Shown: positions 55,127-64,000 of the stretch, one piece after another
How the letters are laid out: each line of letters starts with the position of its first letter
Position numbering within the stretch: position 1 is the first letter of the stretch
NCBI GenBank assembly: GCA_049324535.1
Contig: JBMOOG010000007.1
Location: forward strand, 76,553 to 140,552
Source of the DNA: JBMOOG01 sp049324535
GTDB taxonomy: Bacteria; Pseudomonadota; Alphaproteobacteria; Rhodobacterales; Rhodobacteraceae
Reading direction: 5' to 3'
Length of the DNA: 64,000 bases
Notes under the pieces: model-generated
The model's input: the letters and a program-made list of their open reading frames with translations, nothing else
What the model was told of the DNA's origin: nothing
Database searches by the model: none
Made by a program: the position numbers and the translations under genes

Positions 55127-55963
55127 ATGGCGGGCAATCTGATGACAGGCAAGCGCGGGCTCATCATGGGCCTCGCGAACGACAAGTCGATTGCCTGGGG
55201 CATCGCGCGCGCCTGCGCGGACCAGGGGGCGGAACTCGCCTTCTCGTATCAGGGCGAGGCGCTGAAGAAGCGGGTGGAACCACTGGCGGCCGAAGTGGGG
55301 TCGAACCTGCTCGCCGAATGCGACGTGGCCGACGAGGGCTCGCTCGACCGGCTGTTCGAGACCCTGAAGGACCGCTGGGGCAAGCTCGACTTCGTCGTGC
55401 ACGCGATCGGCTTTTCCGACAAGAACGAACTGCGCGGCCGCTACGTGGACACCAGCCCCGAGAACTTCCGCATGACGATGGACATCTCGGTCTATTCCTT
55501 CACCGCCGTCTGCCGGCGCGCGGCGGCGATGATGCCCGACGGCGGCAGCCTGCTGACGCTCACCTATTACGGCGCCGAGCGCGTCATGCCGCATTACAAC
55601 GTCATGGGCGTGGCCAAGGCCGCGCTCGAGGCCAGCGTGCGCTACATCGCCGAGGATCTGGGCAAGGACGGCATCCGCGTCAACGCGATCTCGGCCGGGC
55701 CGATCAAGACGCTGGCGGCAAGCGGCATCGGCGATTTCCGCTACATCCTGAAGTGGAACGAGCTGAATTCGCCGCTGCGCCGGAACGTCGACCAGACCGA
55801 GGTCGGCAAGTCGGCGCTCTATCTCCTGTCCGACCTCGGCTCGGGCGTCACCGGCGAGACCCATCACGTCGATGCGGGCTACCACATCGTCGGCATGAAG
55901 GCGGTGGACGCGCCCGACATCGACGTCGTGACCGGCCGGAACGGAAAAGAGAACGGGCAGTGA
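55127..55963 (+). CDS. fabI: Enoyl-ACP reductase (NADH) FabI
   Basis: A 278-residue SDR-family enzyme that completes each fatty-acid elongation cycle. Signatures: GKRGLIMGLANDKSIAWGIA, FVVHAIGFSDKNELRGRYVD, the catalytic Tyr-x6-Lys as YNVMGVAK near residues 160–167, and RVNAISAGPIKTLAASGIGD. ATG at 55127 (MAGNLM) is chosen; alternatives are GTG at 55115 and ATG at 55142. Its stop overlaps the LysE-type exporter gene start (GTGA). Confidence 0.96.
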   Translation: MAGNLMTGKRGLIMGLANDKSIAWGIARACADQGAELAFSYQGEALKKRVEPLAAEVGSNLLAECDVADEGSLDRLFETLKDRWGKLDFVVHAIGFSDKNELRGRYVDTSPENFRMTMDISVYSFTAVCRRAAAMMPDGGSLLTLTYYGAERVMPHYNVMGVAKAALEASVRYIAEDLGKDGIRVNAISAGPIKTLAASGIGDFRYILKWNELNSPLRRNVDQTEVGKSALYLLSDLGSGVTGETHHVDAGYHIVGMKAVDAPDIDVVTGRNGKENGQ

Positions 55964-56574
55964 CCGTCGCGGCCTTCCTCGGGATCGCGCTGCTGTCGCT
56001 GATGGCGGCCGTCAGCCCGGGGCCGGCCGTGCTGATGGCGGCGCGCACGGGGCTGACCGAGGGCTTCCGCACCGGCGCCTTTCTCGCCGCCGGGATCGGC
56101 GCCGGCGCGGTCGCCTGGGCCGGAGCGGCGATGTTCGGGCTCGCGCTACTCTTCGAACTCGCCCCGGCGCTTCTCTGGGCGCTGAAGATCGCCGGGGGCG
56201 CCTATCTGGTCTGGATGGGGATCGGGCTCTGGCGCGCGGCGGACCGGCCCTTCGACACCTCGGATGCGCGCGCCCTGCCCCGCTCGGCCGGCTCGGCCTT
56301 TCGGCTCGGGCTCTTCACCCAGCTCGCGAACCCCAAGCCCGCGGTGATGTTCTCGGCCATCTTCCTCGGCACGGTGCCGCCCGCCACACCGCTCTGGGTC
56401 GTGGCGGCGATCCTCGCGGTGGTGTTCCTGAACGAAACCGTCTGGAACATCCTTGTCGCGCGCATCTTCTCGCTCGAACGCACGCGGTCGGGCTACATCA
56501 GCCTCAAGGGCATCCTCGACCGCGCCTTCGGCGGTCTCTTGATCCTTCTCGGGGTCAAGGTCGCCGCCGGCTGA
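55960..56574 (+). CDS. LysE family amino-acid exporter
   Basis: A 204-residue membrane protein of the LysE/RhtB family with about six helices: N-terminal VSPGPAVLMAARTGLTEGFR (the SPGP motif, near residues 21–24), LKIAGGAYLVWMGIGLWRAA, GLFTQLANPKPAVMFSAIFL (NPK motif) and a C-terminal RAFGGLLILLGVK. Probably exports amino acids such as threonine or homoserine lactone; substrate unknown. GTG start with 4-bp overlap on fabI indicates translational coupling. Confidence 0.9.
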   Translation: MTVAAFLGIALLSLMAAVSPGPAVLMAARTGLTEGFRTGAFLAAGIGAGAVAWAGAAMFGLALLFELAPALLWALKIAGGAYLVWMGIGLWRAADRPFDTSDARALPRSAGSAFRLGLFTQLANPKPAVMFSAIFLGTVPPATPLWVVAAILAVVFLNETVWNILVARIFSLERTRSGYISLKGILDRAFGGLLILLGVKVAAG

Positions 56575-56654
56575 TCCCGGCCCGCCGGTCCTCTCTTGCC
56601 AGACGATGGGCCGCTCCGTAATCAGGGGCATCCGATCTGCCTGGGGATAGAGCC

Positions 56655-57158
56655 ATGACCGACCGCCTGCCGCATGAAAAGGGCTTCCACGTCTCCTGGG
56701 ACCAGATCCACCGCGACGCGCGGGCGCTGGCATGGCGGCTGGACGGCAAGGGGCCGGACGGCGGCGCGTGGCGGGCGGTGATCGCGATCACCCGCGGCGG
56801 GCTGGTGCCGGCGATGATCGTCTCGCGCGAGCTCGACATCCGGGTCGTCGATACGATCTCGGTGAAAAGCTACAACCATCAGGAACAGATGGACGCCAAG
56901 GTGACCAAGGCGCCGCAGGCCGATCTCATGGGCGACGGCACCGGCATCCTGGTGGTCGATGACCTCGTCGACACCGGCAAGACGCTGGAACTGGTCCGCC
57001 GCCTCTACCCCAAGGCACATTTCGCCACGGTCTATGCGAAACCCTCGGGCAAGCCGCAGGTCGACACCTACATCACCGAGGTCAGCCAGGACACCTGGAT
57101 CTTCTTTCCCTGGGACATGGCGCTGCAATACGTCCAGCCCTTCCGCGGCACCGACTGA
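56655..57158 (+). CDS. gpt: Xanthine phosphoribosyltransferase
   Basis: A 167-residue purine salvage enzyme. The PRPP-binding motif [20 protein letters not shown] is near residues 99–118, with the hood [20 protein letters not shown] and the C-terminal [20 protein letters not shown] of the XGPRT/Gpt subfamily. Makes XMP/GMP from xanthine/guanine. DUF2127 follows after 2 bp, so likely an operon. Confidence 0.95.
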   Translation: MTDRLPHEKGFHVSWDQIHRDARALAWRLDGKGPDGGAWRAVIAITRGGLVPAMIVSRELDIRVVDTISVKSYNHQEQMDAKVTKAPQADLMGDGTGILVVDDLVDTGKTLELVRRLYPKAHFATVYAKPSGKPQVDTYITEVSQDTWIFFPWDMALQYVQPFRGTD

Positions 57159-57160
57159 GC

Positions 57161-57667
57161 ATGCGCGCGCCGTCCGTCGGGGGGGTGCAGCGGCGCCTGC
57201 ATCAGGCGTTCGAACTGTCGATCGCCGCCAAGGCGGTGCTGGCGGGGCTCGAAACGCTCAGCGGTCTCGGCCTGTGGTTTCTCAAGGCGCAATGGGTCTG
57301 GAGCTTTGCCGGCTGGCTGACCGCAAGCGAACTGGTGCGCGACCCCTCGGACCGGCTGGCCGGCTGGGCGATCCGGCAGGCCGAGCATTTCGGCGGTCCG
57401 GGCCAGCACTTCTGGGCGATCTACCTGACCGGGCACGGGCTCATCAAGCTGGCGGTCGTCGGGGCGCTGATCGCGGGCGTCCGCTGGGCCTATCCGCTGT
57501 CGATCGCGGTGCTCGTGGCGTTCATCGCCTACCAGCTCCACAAGTATGCGCTGACCGGATCCTGGGTCATGCTCGGCCTGACCGCCTTCGACATCCTGGT
57601 GATCTGGCTGATCTGGAACGAGTGGCGCCACCTGCCGCCCGAAGGCCCGCGCGGCGCGCGCGGATAG
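57161..57667 (+). CDS. DUF2127 membrane protein
   Basis: A 168-residue protein with four hydrophobic helices. Family pattern: HQAFELSIAAKAVLAGLETL near the N-terminus, GQHFWAIYLTGHGLIKLAVV, and KYALTGSWVMLGLTAFDILV followed by IWLIWNEWR. DUF2127 is an inner-membrane family of unknown function, loosely called 'reductase-like' in some annotations without evidence. It follows gpt after 2 bp. Confidence 0.88.
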   Translation: MRAPSVGGVQRRLHQAFELSIAAKAVLAGLETLSGLGLWFLKAQWVWSFAGWLTASELVRDPSDRLAGWAIRQAEHFGGPGQHFWAIYLTGHGLIKLAVVGALIAGVRWAYPLSIAVLVAFIAYQLHKYALTGSWVMLGLTAFDILVIWLIWNEWRHLPPEGPRGARG

Positions 57668-57674
57668 GGCGGAC

Positions 57675-57710
57675 GCCTCCGGCGGGGGGTATTTGCGCGA
57701 AGGTGAAGAG
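57675..57710 (+). repeat. Intergenic ATATTT element, copy F (diverged)
   Basis: GCCTCCGGCGGGGGGTATTT then GCGCGAAGGTGAAGAG, in the 121-bp gap after the DUF2127 gene. GTATTT replaces ATATTT and the tail differs from copies A–E. Confidence 0.65.
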
Positions 57711-57788
57711 CGGCCGGAAGCCGTATCCGCGGCCGCTTGCGGGGACCGCGGCAGCCGCTAGGATCGGGCCGGACCGAGGAGACGCCCG

Positions 57789-59021
57789 ATGACCCTGCCG
57801 CTCAACCCCGCAATGGCCGCGACCTTCGCGCCCCCGGTGATGGAGGCGCGGCGCTGGCTTGACGGCGTGGTGTTCCCGCCGGACCGCCCGCTGATCAACG
57901 TGAGCCAGGCCGCCCCGGTCGATCCGCCGCCCGAGCCCCTGCGCCGCGCCATCGCCGAGGCGGCGCTGAACCAGCCGGCGGCCCATCTCTACGGGCCGGT
58001 GCTGGGCCTTCCCGACCTGCGCGCCGAGGTGGCCGCGCAGTGGTCGGCGGCCTACGGCGGCACGATCCTTCCGGCTATGGTGGCGATCACCCAGGGCTGC
58101 AACCAGGCGTTCTGCGCCATCATGGCGACGCTGGCCGGGGCCGGTGACGAGGTCATCCTGCCGACGCCCTGGTATTTCAACCACAAGATGTGGCTCGACA
58201 TGCAGGGGGTGCGCGCGGTTCCCCTACCCTGCGGCCCCGGAATGGTGCCCGAACCCGAGGCCGCGGCGCGGCTGGTCGGCCCCCGCACCCGCGCGATCGT
58301 GCTGGTGAGCCCCAACAACCCGACCGGAGCGGAGTATCCGGCCGAGGTGCTGCGCGCCTTTCGCGATCTCGCGCGGTCGCGGGGCCTTGCGCTGGTCGTG
58401 GACGAGACCTACCGCGACTTCGACGCGCGGGAGGGTGCGCCGCACGATCTCTTTGCCGATCCCGACTGGGCGGACACGCTGGTGCAGCTCTATTCCTTCT
58501 CGAAGGCCTACCGGCTGACCGGCCACCGCGTGGGCGCGATCGTCGCCGACCCGCGCCGGCTGGCCGAGGTCGAGAAGTTCCTCGACACCGTGGCGATCTG
58601 CCCCAGCCAGCTCGGCCAGATCGCGGCGCTCTGGGGGATGCGCAACCTGCGCGACTGGGTGGCGGGCGAGCGGGCCGAGATCCTGCGCCGCCGCGCCGCC
58701 ATGGTGCAGGGCTTCGCGCGGCTGCCGGGGTGGCGGCTTCTGGGCTGCGGCGCCTATTTCGCCTATGCCGAGCACCCGTTCGACGAGCCCTCGCCCGATC
58801 TCGCGCGGCGGATGGTGCGCGAGGCGGGCGTGCTGATGCTGCCCGGCACCATGTTCATGCCCGAGGGCGAGGCGGCGGGCGAGGCGGCGGGCGCGCGCCA
58901 GATGCGCATCGCCTTCGCCAATGCCGACGCGGCCGGGATCGGGACGCTGATCGACCGGCTGGCCGTCCTGCGCCCGGCGGCCCGGGGCGAACCGCGTCCC
59001 GCCTTGCCCGGCGGGGGCTAA
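57789..59021 (+). CDS. PLP-dependent class I/II aminotransferase
   Basis: A 410-residue fold-type I aminotransferase. Visible: VAITQGCNQAFCAIMATLAG, LVSPNNPTGAEYPAEVLRAF near residues 172–191, the LVVDETYRDFD motif, and the PLP-lysine in LYSFSKAYRLTGHRVGAIVA near 235–254. Aspartate/aromatic or kynurenine-type substrates are possible; nothing nearby indicates which. Start by ATG at 57789; no frameshift. Confidence 0.9.
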   Translation: MTLPLNPAMAATFAPPVMEARRWLDGVVFPPDRPLINVSQAAPVDPPPEPLRRAIAEAALNQPAAHLYGPVLGLPDLRAEVAAQWSAAYGGTILPAMVAITQGCNQAFCAIMATLAGAGDEVILPTPWYFNHKMWLDMQGVRAVPLPCGPGMVPEPEAAARLVGPRTRAIVLVSPNNPTGAEYPAEVLRAFRDLARSRGLALVVDETYRDFDAREGAPHDLFADPDWADTLVQLYSFSKAYRLTGHRVGAIVADPRRLAEVEKFLDTVAICPSQLGQIAALWGMRNLRDWVAGERAEILRRRAAMVQGFARLPGWRLLGCGAYFAYAEHPFDEPSPDLARRMVREAGVLMLPGTMFMPEGEAAGEAAGARQMRIAFANADAAGIGTLIDRLAVLRPAARGEPRPALPGGG

Positions 59022-59065
59022 GGGCCTAAACAGCGCTGACGGAACGGCGCCAGAGGGGAAAGTCG

Positions 59066-60919
59066 ATGTCCAGCACATTGCGGCAGCACGGGGCCAGCAA
59101 GCTCATCTGGTTCCTGATGGCGCTTCTGATGCTGGGTCTCGGCGGGTTCGGGGTGACCAACTTCGGCGGCATGAGCACGGAGTCGATCGCGCAGGTCGGC
59201 GACACCGAGGTGACGGCCAACGAATATGCCCGCGCCTTCCGCGCCGAGCAGCAGGCGCTTTCGGCGCAGGTGGGCCGTCCGGTCACCGCCGCCGAGGCAC
59301 AGGCGATGGGCGTCGGCGCGCGGGTTCAGGGCCAGCTTTTCGCGCAGGCCGCGCTTGACGACGAGGCGGCGCGGCTGGGCGTGTCGGTCGGCGATGCCGA
59401 GGTGGCCCGCCAGATCGCCGCGATTTCCGCCTTCCACGGGGCCGACGGCAAGTTCAGCCGCGAGACCTACAAGCTGGTGCTGCGCCAGGAGGGCCTGAGC
59501 GAACCCGAGTTCGAACGGCAGTTGCGCGCCCAGTCCGCGCGCGGTCTGCTGATGGGCGCGCTGACCGGCGCGGTCGCCGCGCCCGAGTCCTACGCCGCGA
59601 CGCTTGCGGCCTGGGCGGGCGAGACGCGCGATTTCACCGCGGCGGTCCTTTTGCCCTCGGACCTGCCCGAGCCGGTTCCCGCCGCCTCGGACGCCGACAT
59701 CCAGGCCTGGTATGACGCGCATCCCGAGGGCTACATGCAGCCCGAGACCCGCAAGATCACCTATGTCTGGCTGTCGCCCGAGATGCTTCAGGGCGATGTC
59801 AAGCTCGACGAGGCGGCGCTCAAGGCGGCCTACGAGAAGCGGCTGGCGGAGTTCGTGACGCCCGAAAAGCGCCTTGTCGAGCGGCTGGTCTATCCGACCG
59901 AGGACGAGGCCATGACCGCCAAGGCGCGGATCGACGCCGGAAGCGCCACCTTTGCCGACCTGGCCGCCGAGCGGGGCCTCACCCTTGCCGACGCCGACCT
60001 CGGCGAGGTCACCAAGGCCGATCTCGGCCCTGCGGGCGATGCGGTCTTCGCGCTGGCCGACCCGGGCGTCGTCGGCCCGGTCCAGACCGACCTCGGGCCG
60101 GCGCTCTTCCAGATGAACGGGATCATCGACGCGCAGAACGTCACCTTCGAGGAGGCGCGCCCCGAACTCGAGGGCGAGGCTCGGCTCGACCAGGCGCGGC
60201 GGCTGGTGGCCGACCAGACCACACCGATCGAGGACCTGCTGGCCTCGGGCGCCTCGCTCGAGGACGTGGCCAAGGAAACCCGGATGGAACTCGGGACCAT
60301 CGACATGACCGCCGAAACCCAGGACGGAATCGCGGCCTACACCGCCTTCCGGGAGGCGGCCGCCAAGGCGACCGAGCAGGACTTCCCCACGCTGATCCGG
60401 CTCGAGGACGGCGGCCTCTTCGCGTTGCGCGTGGACAAGATCGAGCCCCCGGCCCGCAAGACCCTCGACACGGTGAAGGCCGAGGTCGCGGCCGACTGGG
60501 CGAAGGCCGAGACCCGCAAGCGGCTCGTGGCGCTGGCGCAGGAGGTGCTTGCGCAGATCGACAACGGCGCGACGCTGCCCGCGACCGGCCTTGTCACCAC
60601 CACCTACCGGGGCATCGCCCGCAACGCCTTCATCGAGGGTCTGGACAAGGCCGCCGTGGCGAAGGCCTTCACCCTGGCCGAAGGCGCCTCGGCGGTGGCC
60701 GAGACGCCCGATCAGGTCGCGCTGGTCACGGTGAATGCCGTGCATCCGGCCGATCCGCAGAGCGCCGAACAGGTCCAGATCCGCGACCGGCTCGACCCGC
60801 AGATCGCGCAGGCCATCGGCGGCGACATGCTGGAGCTTGCCGCCCGCGCGATCCAGGCGCAGGTGGGCGTGCGTCTGGACCAGGGCGCGTTCAACGCGAT
60901 CAACGCCCGGCTGCAGTAG
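59066..60919 (+). CDS. Periplasmic chaperone PpiD-like (SurA N-domain, peptidyl-prolyl isomerase)
   Basis: A 617-residue inner-membrane-anchored chaperone. One N-terminal transmembrane helix (LIWFLMALLMLGLGGFGVTN, near residues 13–32) is followed by a SurA_N-like helical region (IAQVGDTEVTANEYARAFRA, DGKFSRETYKLVLRQEGLSE). A parvulin-type region near residues 270–360 is degenerate (VERLVYPTEDEAMTAKARID), and a PpiC-like C-domain follows. It assists outer-membrane and secreted protein folding. Its stop is 10 bp before trpE. Confidence 0.92.
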   Translation: MSSTLRQHGASKLIWFLMALLMLGLGGFGVTNFGGMSTESIAQVGDTEVTANEYARAFRAEQQALSAQVGRPVTAAEAQAMGVGARVQGQLFAQAALDDEAARLGVSVGDAEVARQIAAISAFHGADGKFSRETYKLVLRQEGLSEPEFERQLRAQSARGLLMGALTGAVAAPESYAATLAAWAGETRDFTAAVLLPSDLPEPVPAASDADIQAWYDAHPEGYMQPETRKITYVWLSPEMLQGDVKLDEAALKAAYEKRLAEFVTPEKRLVERLVYPTEDEAMTAKARIDAGSATFADLAAERGLTLADADLGEVTKADLGPAGDAVFALADPGVVGPVQTDLGPALFQMNGIIDAQNVTFEEARPELEGEARLDQARRLVADQTTPIEDLLASGASLEDVAKETRMELGTIDMTAETQDGIAAYTAFREAAAKATEQDFPTLIRLEDGGLFALRVDKIEPPARKTLDTVKAEVAADWAKAETRKRLVALAQEVLAQIDNGATLPATGLVTTTYRGIARNAFIEGLDKAAVAKAFTLAEGASAVAETPDQVALVTVNAVHPADPQSAEQVQIRDRLDPQIAQAIGGDMLELAARAIQAQVGVRLDQGAFNAINARLQ

Positions 60920-60929
60920 GAGCGCACTC

Positions 60930-62438
60930 TTGGCCCTCATCTCGCGCTTCGAGGATTTCGAGGCCGGCTGGACCGCCGGCCGCAACCAGCTTGTGTTCGC
61001 CCGGCTGGCGGCCGATCTCGACACGCCGGTGTCGCTGATGCTGAAACTCGCCGAGGCGCAGAAGAACTCGTTCATGCTGGAAAGCGTGACGGGGGGCGAG
61101 GTGCGGGGCCGCTACTCGGTGGTGGGCCTGAAGCCCGACCTGATCTGGGAATGCCGGGGAACGCAGAGCCGGATCAACCGGCAGGCGCGGTTCGACGACG
61201 CCTTCGAGCCGCTCGACGGCCACCCGCTCGAGACGCTGCGGGCGCTGATCGCGGAAAGCCGGATCGCGATGCCCGAGGGCATTCCCGCCATCGGCGCGGG
61301 CCTTTTCGGCTTTCTCGGCTACGACATGGTCCGGCTGGTCGAGCGGCTTCCGAACGTGCCGCCCGATCCGATCGGCACGCCCGACGCGCTGCTGATGCGG
61401 CCAAGCATCGTGGCGGTTCTCGATGGCGTGAAGGGCGAGGTCACGGTCTGCTCGCCCGCCTGGGTCGCGTCCGGCCTGTCGGCGCGCGCGGCTTATGCCC
61501 AGGCGGCCGAGCGGGTGATGGACGCGGTGCGCGATCTGGAACGCGCGCCCTCGGGCGAGACGCGCGACCTTGGCGAGGTGGCGCATCTCGGCCCGTTCCG
61601 GTCCAACTTCGCACCCGAGGCCTACCGGGCCGCGGTCGAGAAGGCCAAGGACTACATCCGCGCCGGCGACATCTTTCAGGTGGTCCCGTCGCAGCGCTGG
61701 TCGGCGCCGTTCCGGCTGCCGCCCTTTGCGCTCTACCGCAGCCTGCGGCGCACCAACCCGTCGCCCTTCCTGACCTTCTTCAACTTCGGGGATTTCCAGA
61801 TCGTCGGCGCCAGCCCCGAGATCCTCGTGCGGCTGCGCGGGGGCGAGGTGACGATCCGGCCGATCGCCGGAACGCGCCCGCGGGGCGAAAATCCCGAGCA
61901 GGACAAGGCGTTGGAGGCGGATCTTCTTTCGGACAAGAAGGAGCTGGCCGAGCATCTGATGCTCCTTGACCTCGGGCGCAACGACGTGGGCCGCGTGTCG
62001 CGGATCGGCTCGGTCCATCCGACCGAGAAGTTCATCGTCGAGCGCTACAGCCATGTCATGCACATCGTGTCGAACGTTGTGGGCGAGCTTGCCCCGGGCG
62101 AGGACGCGCTGTCGGCCCTGCTGGCCGGACTGCCCGCGGGCACCGTGTCGGGCGCGCCCAAGGTGCGGGCGATGGAGATCATCGACGAGCTCGAGCCGGA
62201 AAAGCGCGGCATCTACGGCGGCGGCGTCGGCTATTTCGCCGCGAACGGCGAGATGGACTTCTGCATCGCGCTGCGCACCGCGGTGGTGAAGGACCAGACG
62301 CTCTACATCCAGGCCGGCGGCGGGGTCGTCCATGACAGCGACCCCGAGGCCGAGTATCAGGAAACCGTCAACAAGTCGAAGGCGTTGCGGCGCGCGGCCG
62401 AGGATGCCGGGCTGTTCGCCCGGCGCGGCAACGGCTGA
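60930..62438 (+). CDS. trpE: Anthranilate synthase component I
   Basis: A 502-residue chorismate-utilising enzyme making anthranilate in tryptophan synthesis. N-terminal feedback region contains LMLKLAEAQKNSFMLESVTG (the LLES-like motif, near residues 36–55). Catalytic domain: FQVVPSQRWSAPFRLPPFAL, RPIAGTRPRGENPEQDKALE, LDLGRNDVGRVSRIGSV and GTVSGAPKVRAMEIIDELEP. The start is a TTG (60930) with AGGAG 7 bases before it; no ATG nearby fits. Linked to ppiD by 10 bp, without a trp-type leader between. TrpG is not in the window. Confidence 0.95.
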   Translation: MALISRFEDFEAGWTAGRNQLVFARLAADLDTPVSLMLKLAEAQKNSFMLESVTGGEVRGRYSVVGLKPDLIWECRGTQSRINRQARFDDAFEPLDGHPLETLRALIAESRIAMPEGIPAIGAGLFGFLGYDMVRLVERLPNVPPDPIGTPDALLMRPSIVAVLDGVKGEVTVCSPAWVASGLSARAAYAQAAERVMDAVRDLERAPSGETRDLGEVAHLGPFRSNFAPEAYRAAVEKAKDYIRAGDIFQVVPSQRWSAPFRLPPFALYRSLRRTNPSPFLTFFNFGDFQIVGASPEILVRLRGGEVTIRPIAGTRPRGENPEQDKALEADLLSDKKELAEHLMLLDLGRNDVGRVSRIGSVHPTEKFIVERYSHVMHIVSNVVGELAPGEDALSALLAGLPAGTVSGAPKVRAMEIIDELEPEKRGIYGGGVGYFAANGEMDFCIALRTAVVKDQTLYIQAGGGVVHDSDPEAEYQETVNKSKALRRAAEDAGLFARRGNG

Positions 62439-62468
62439 ACGGGTCGCACGGGCCGACCGCTCGCCGGG

Positions 62469-64000
62469 TCAGCGCAGCGCCTGCATCGCGGCGGTGAGCG
62501 GCGACACCCGCACCCGCTGTCCGGCGGCACTGCCCGCCCAGGCCTCCAGCGCACCGACCGCCTCGGGCGTCGCCGGGACGGCGATCACCAAGGCGCCCAG
62601 CTGTTCGGCCTCGAAGGCGGCGCGGTCGAGCATCCGCTGCATGGCGTCGGACCCGGCGCCGCCGTCACCGCCGAGGCGCCAGATGCTGGCGTTCGCGATC
62701 CCGGCCGCCCGCGCCAGCTGGCCGACGGGGTTCAGCCCGCGCGCGTAGCTCGCGACGCCCAGCCCCGCGCTCTTGACCAGCGCCACGACATGCTGGGCCG
62801 TCCGCCGGTTCGACTGGAAGTCGGAATCCGGTCGGCCCACCAGCGCGACCGCCTCGGGCAGCGCGCTGCGCCAGGCCTCGAAGGCCACCTCGACATCGCG
62901 CGCCTCGGCGCGGGGCGGCAGGCCGGGCGCGAGGATCGCCACCTCGCCCCCGCGCGCGCGCCAGGCGCGCGCCGCGGCCTCGGCGCCGGGATCCTCGGGG
63001 TCGAGCGCGAGGGTCAGCGCGGCGCCGGGGGCCAGATCGCCAAGCGCGCCAGTATCGACCAGCACCACGCCCAGCAGGGGACGGCCGTCGGTGTTCTCAA
63101 AGGGTGCCGCGTAACGCTCGACCGGGGGCAGTTCGGCGGCCTCGGCGGGGGGCGCCGCTTCGTCCGGTGCGGCGCCCGGTGCGGCCCCGGCGGGCGCTTC
63201 CGGCGCCCCGATCCGCGGCAGCCGGCCGACACGGACGCCCGGCACCGATCGCGCAAAGCCGGGCTGGGGCGGCGGGGCCACGCCCTCGGGCGCGCCCGGC
63301 GCCTCGATCATCACGCGCGGCGCCTCCTCGGCGCCCGGCTCGCTGCCCGGCGGCGGCAGGATCACCGGCGCGGGCGTCGGTTCCGTCGCCGGCGGGCTGG
63401 CGGAGCCGGCCGGCGCCGGGGTTGCGGCGACATCCGGCGGCGGCAGCAGCCTTGGCATCGGCAGCTCCGCCGGCAGCTCGGCGGCCGCGACGACCGGCGG
63501 CGGTTCGGCGGCGGGCGGAGGCTCGGTGGCGGGCGGGGGCTCGGCGGCGGCCGCCTCGGGCGCCGCCGGCTCGGGCTCGGGCGCGGGCTGAGGCGCCTCT
63601 GCCCTCGGCGGTTCCGAGGCCGTTGCCCCCGACAGGGCCGGGGGCGGCGCGGCCGGTTCGGTCCCGGCGGCAACCCCTTCGGGCGGCGGACTAGCCGATG
63701 GCAAAGGCTCGCCGGTCGGGGCCGCCGGCGCCACCGGAGCGACGGCCACGGGCGCGGCCGGTTCGGCCTTGGTTCCGCCCATCGCCGGGGCCGCCGCGCC
63801 GGCCGCGGCGGCGGTCGGCGGCGCAGCCGGGGCAAATCCGGACCCGGGCGGCGGCTCGCCCGGCGCGGCAAGCGTTCCGGCCTCCGGCAGGGCAGCGGGC
63901 GGCGTGGCACCGGCGTCCGGCGCGGGCGGGGTGGCCTCGACCTGGGTGGCCTGCGGCGCAGCCTCGGGCGCCGGTTCGGCCGACGGCGCCGGCGCGGGTG
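62469..64000 (-). CDS. Divergent polysaccharide deacetylase family protein, partial
   Basis: At least 510 residues; the frame is open to the right edge, so the N-terminus is missing. Most of the visible N-terminal part (about 64000–63130) is a very long Ala/Pro/Glu-rich, presumably disordered periplasmic linker. The C-terminal 210 residues form the YibQ/DUF610 'divergent polysaccharide deacetylase' fold: GVVLVDTGALGDLAPGAALT, VALVGRPDSDFQSNRRTAQH, ASYARGLNPVGQLARAAGIA. Envelope-related function; enzymatic activity is unproven. It converges with trpE. Confidence 0.8.
   Translation of the reverse strand, partial: PAPAPSAEPAPEAAPQATQVEATPPAPDAGATPPAALPEAGTLAAPGEPPPGSGFAPAAPPTAAAAGAAAPAMGGTKAEPAAPVAVAPVAPAAPTGEPLPSASPPPEGVAAGTEPAAPPPALSGATASEPPRAEAPQPAPEPEPAAPEAAAAEPPPATEPPPAAEPPPVVAAAELPAELPMPRLLPPPDVAATPAPAGSASPPATEPTPAPVILPPPGSEPGAEEAPRVMIEAPGAPEGVAPPPQPGFARSVPGVRVGRLPRIGAPEAPAGAAPGAAPDEAAPPAEAAELPPVERYAAPFENTDGRPLLGVVLVDTGALGDLAPGAALTLALDPEDPGAEAAARAWRARGGEVAILAPGLPPRAEARDVEVAFEAWRSALPEAVALVGRPDSDFQSNRRTAQHVVALVKSAGLGVASYARGLNPVGQLARAAGIANASIWRLGGDGGAGSDAMQRMLDRAAFEAEQLGALVIAVPATPEAVGALEAWAGSAAGQRVRVSPLTAAMQALR

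Noticed and set aside
62469..64000. Ala/Pro-rich repeats considered as a possible surface adhesin
   Set aside because: The C-terminal divergent polysaccharide deacetylase fold is recognisable; the Ala/Pro part is a linker, with no adhesin or cell-wall anchor signal.

Overview
The window is high-GC, densely packed DNA of a Rhodobacterales-type alphaproteobacterium (Rhodobacter/Paracoccus/Rhodovulum-like). This is judged from protein character and synteny alone: the bamE–DUF177–rpmF–plsX–fabH–ihfA–merR run, a cobalamin-dependent NrdJ, a DksA with one remaining cysteine, short GlnE, paired TRAP transporter genes, and an intergenic element I associate with Rhodobacterales. About 69 protein genes (two cut by the window edges), one leader peptide and two proline tRNA genes are supported. 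I see no prophage, insertion sequence, CRISPR array, rRNA operon or obvious biosynthetic cluster. This is chromosomal core DNA with a few accessory touches.

Layout. 0–3 kb: end of a class III aminotransferase plus a PuuA-like glutamine synthetase (polyamine catabolism), ornithine-lipid acyltransferase, MsrB, BamE. 3.4–9 kb: DUF177, L32, PlsX, FabH, IHF-alpha, MerR, tRNA-Pro(GGG), double-length dCTP deaminase. 9–16 kb (mostly minus): small protein, ScpB, ScpA, NagZ, SPOR protein, ArgS, dGTPase, then ErpA on plus. 16–26 kb: small secreted and membrane proteins, XthA, M48 protease, DedA, a CoxE-like VWA protein and, 2.4 kb away, its likely MoxR ATPase, DUF2927 lipoprotein, acetyltransferase, DksA, FAD monooxygenase. 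26–38 kb: vanadium-dependent haloperoxidase, PIN protein coupled to an RlmI-like methyltransferase, the Entner–Doudoroff pair edd–eda, GlnE, YbaK, DUF2852. 38–45 kb: Bpt leucyltransferase, TRAP permease dctQM, acetyltransferase and two paralogous TRAP binding proteins on the other strand. 44.8–48.7 kb: cation exchanger, then ilvB–ilvH preceded by a complete transcription attenuator. 48.7–54 kb: EF-hand protein, nrdJ with paired NrdR boxes, tRNA-Pro(TGG), DUF192, double cold-shock protein. 54–64 kb: PdxH, FabI, LysE-type exporter, Gpt, DUF2127, aminotransferase, PpiD–TrpE, and a divergent polysaccharide deacetylase running off the right edge.

The best non-coding signals are: the ilv attenuator (leader peptide MSGVVILVGKWRMGR, antiterminator and terminator); two NrdR boxes 15 bp apart upstream of nrdJ; a perfect LacI-type palindrome upstream of edd; two matching 19-bp inverted repeats upstream of the DUF2852 gene; an intergenic ATATTT element present at least six times, including one head-to-head pair between edd and eda; and a double palindrome at 23.5 kb. 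The most unusual coding signal is a Gly-Leu tandem repeat tail on the TRAP permease DctM. I did not find a convincing wholly new multi-gene system. All identifications are from reading the sequence, with no database search.
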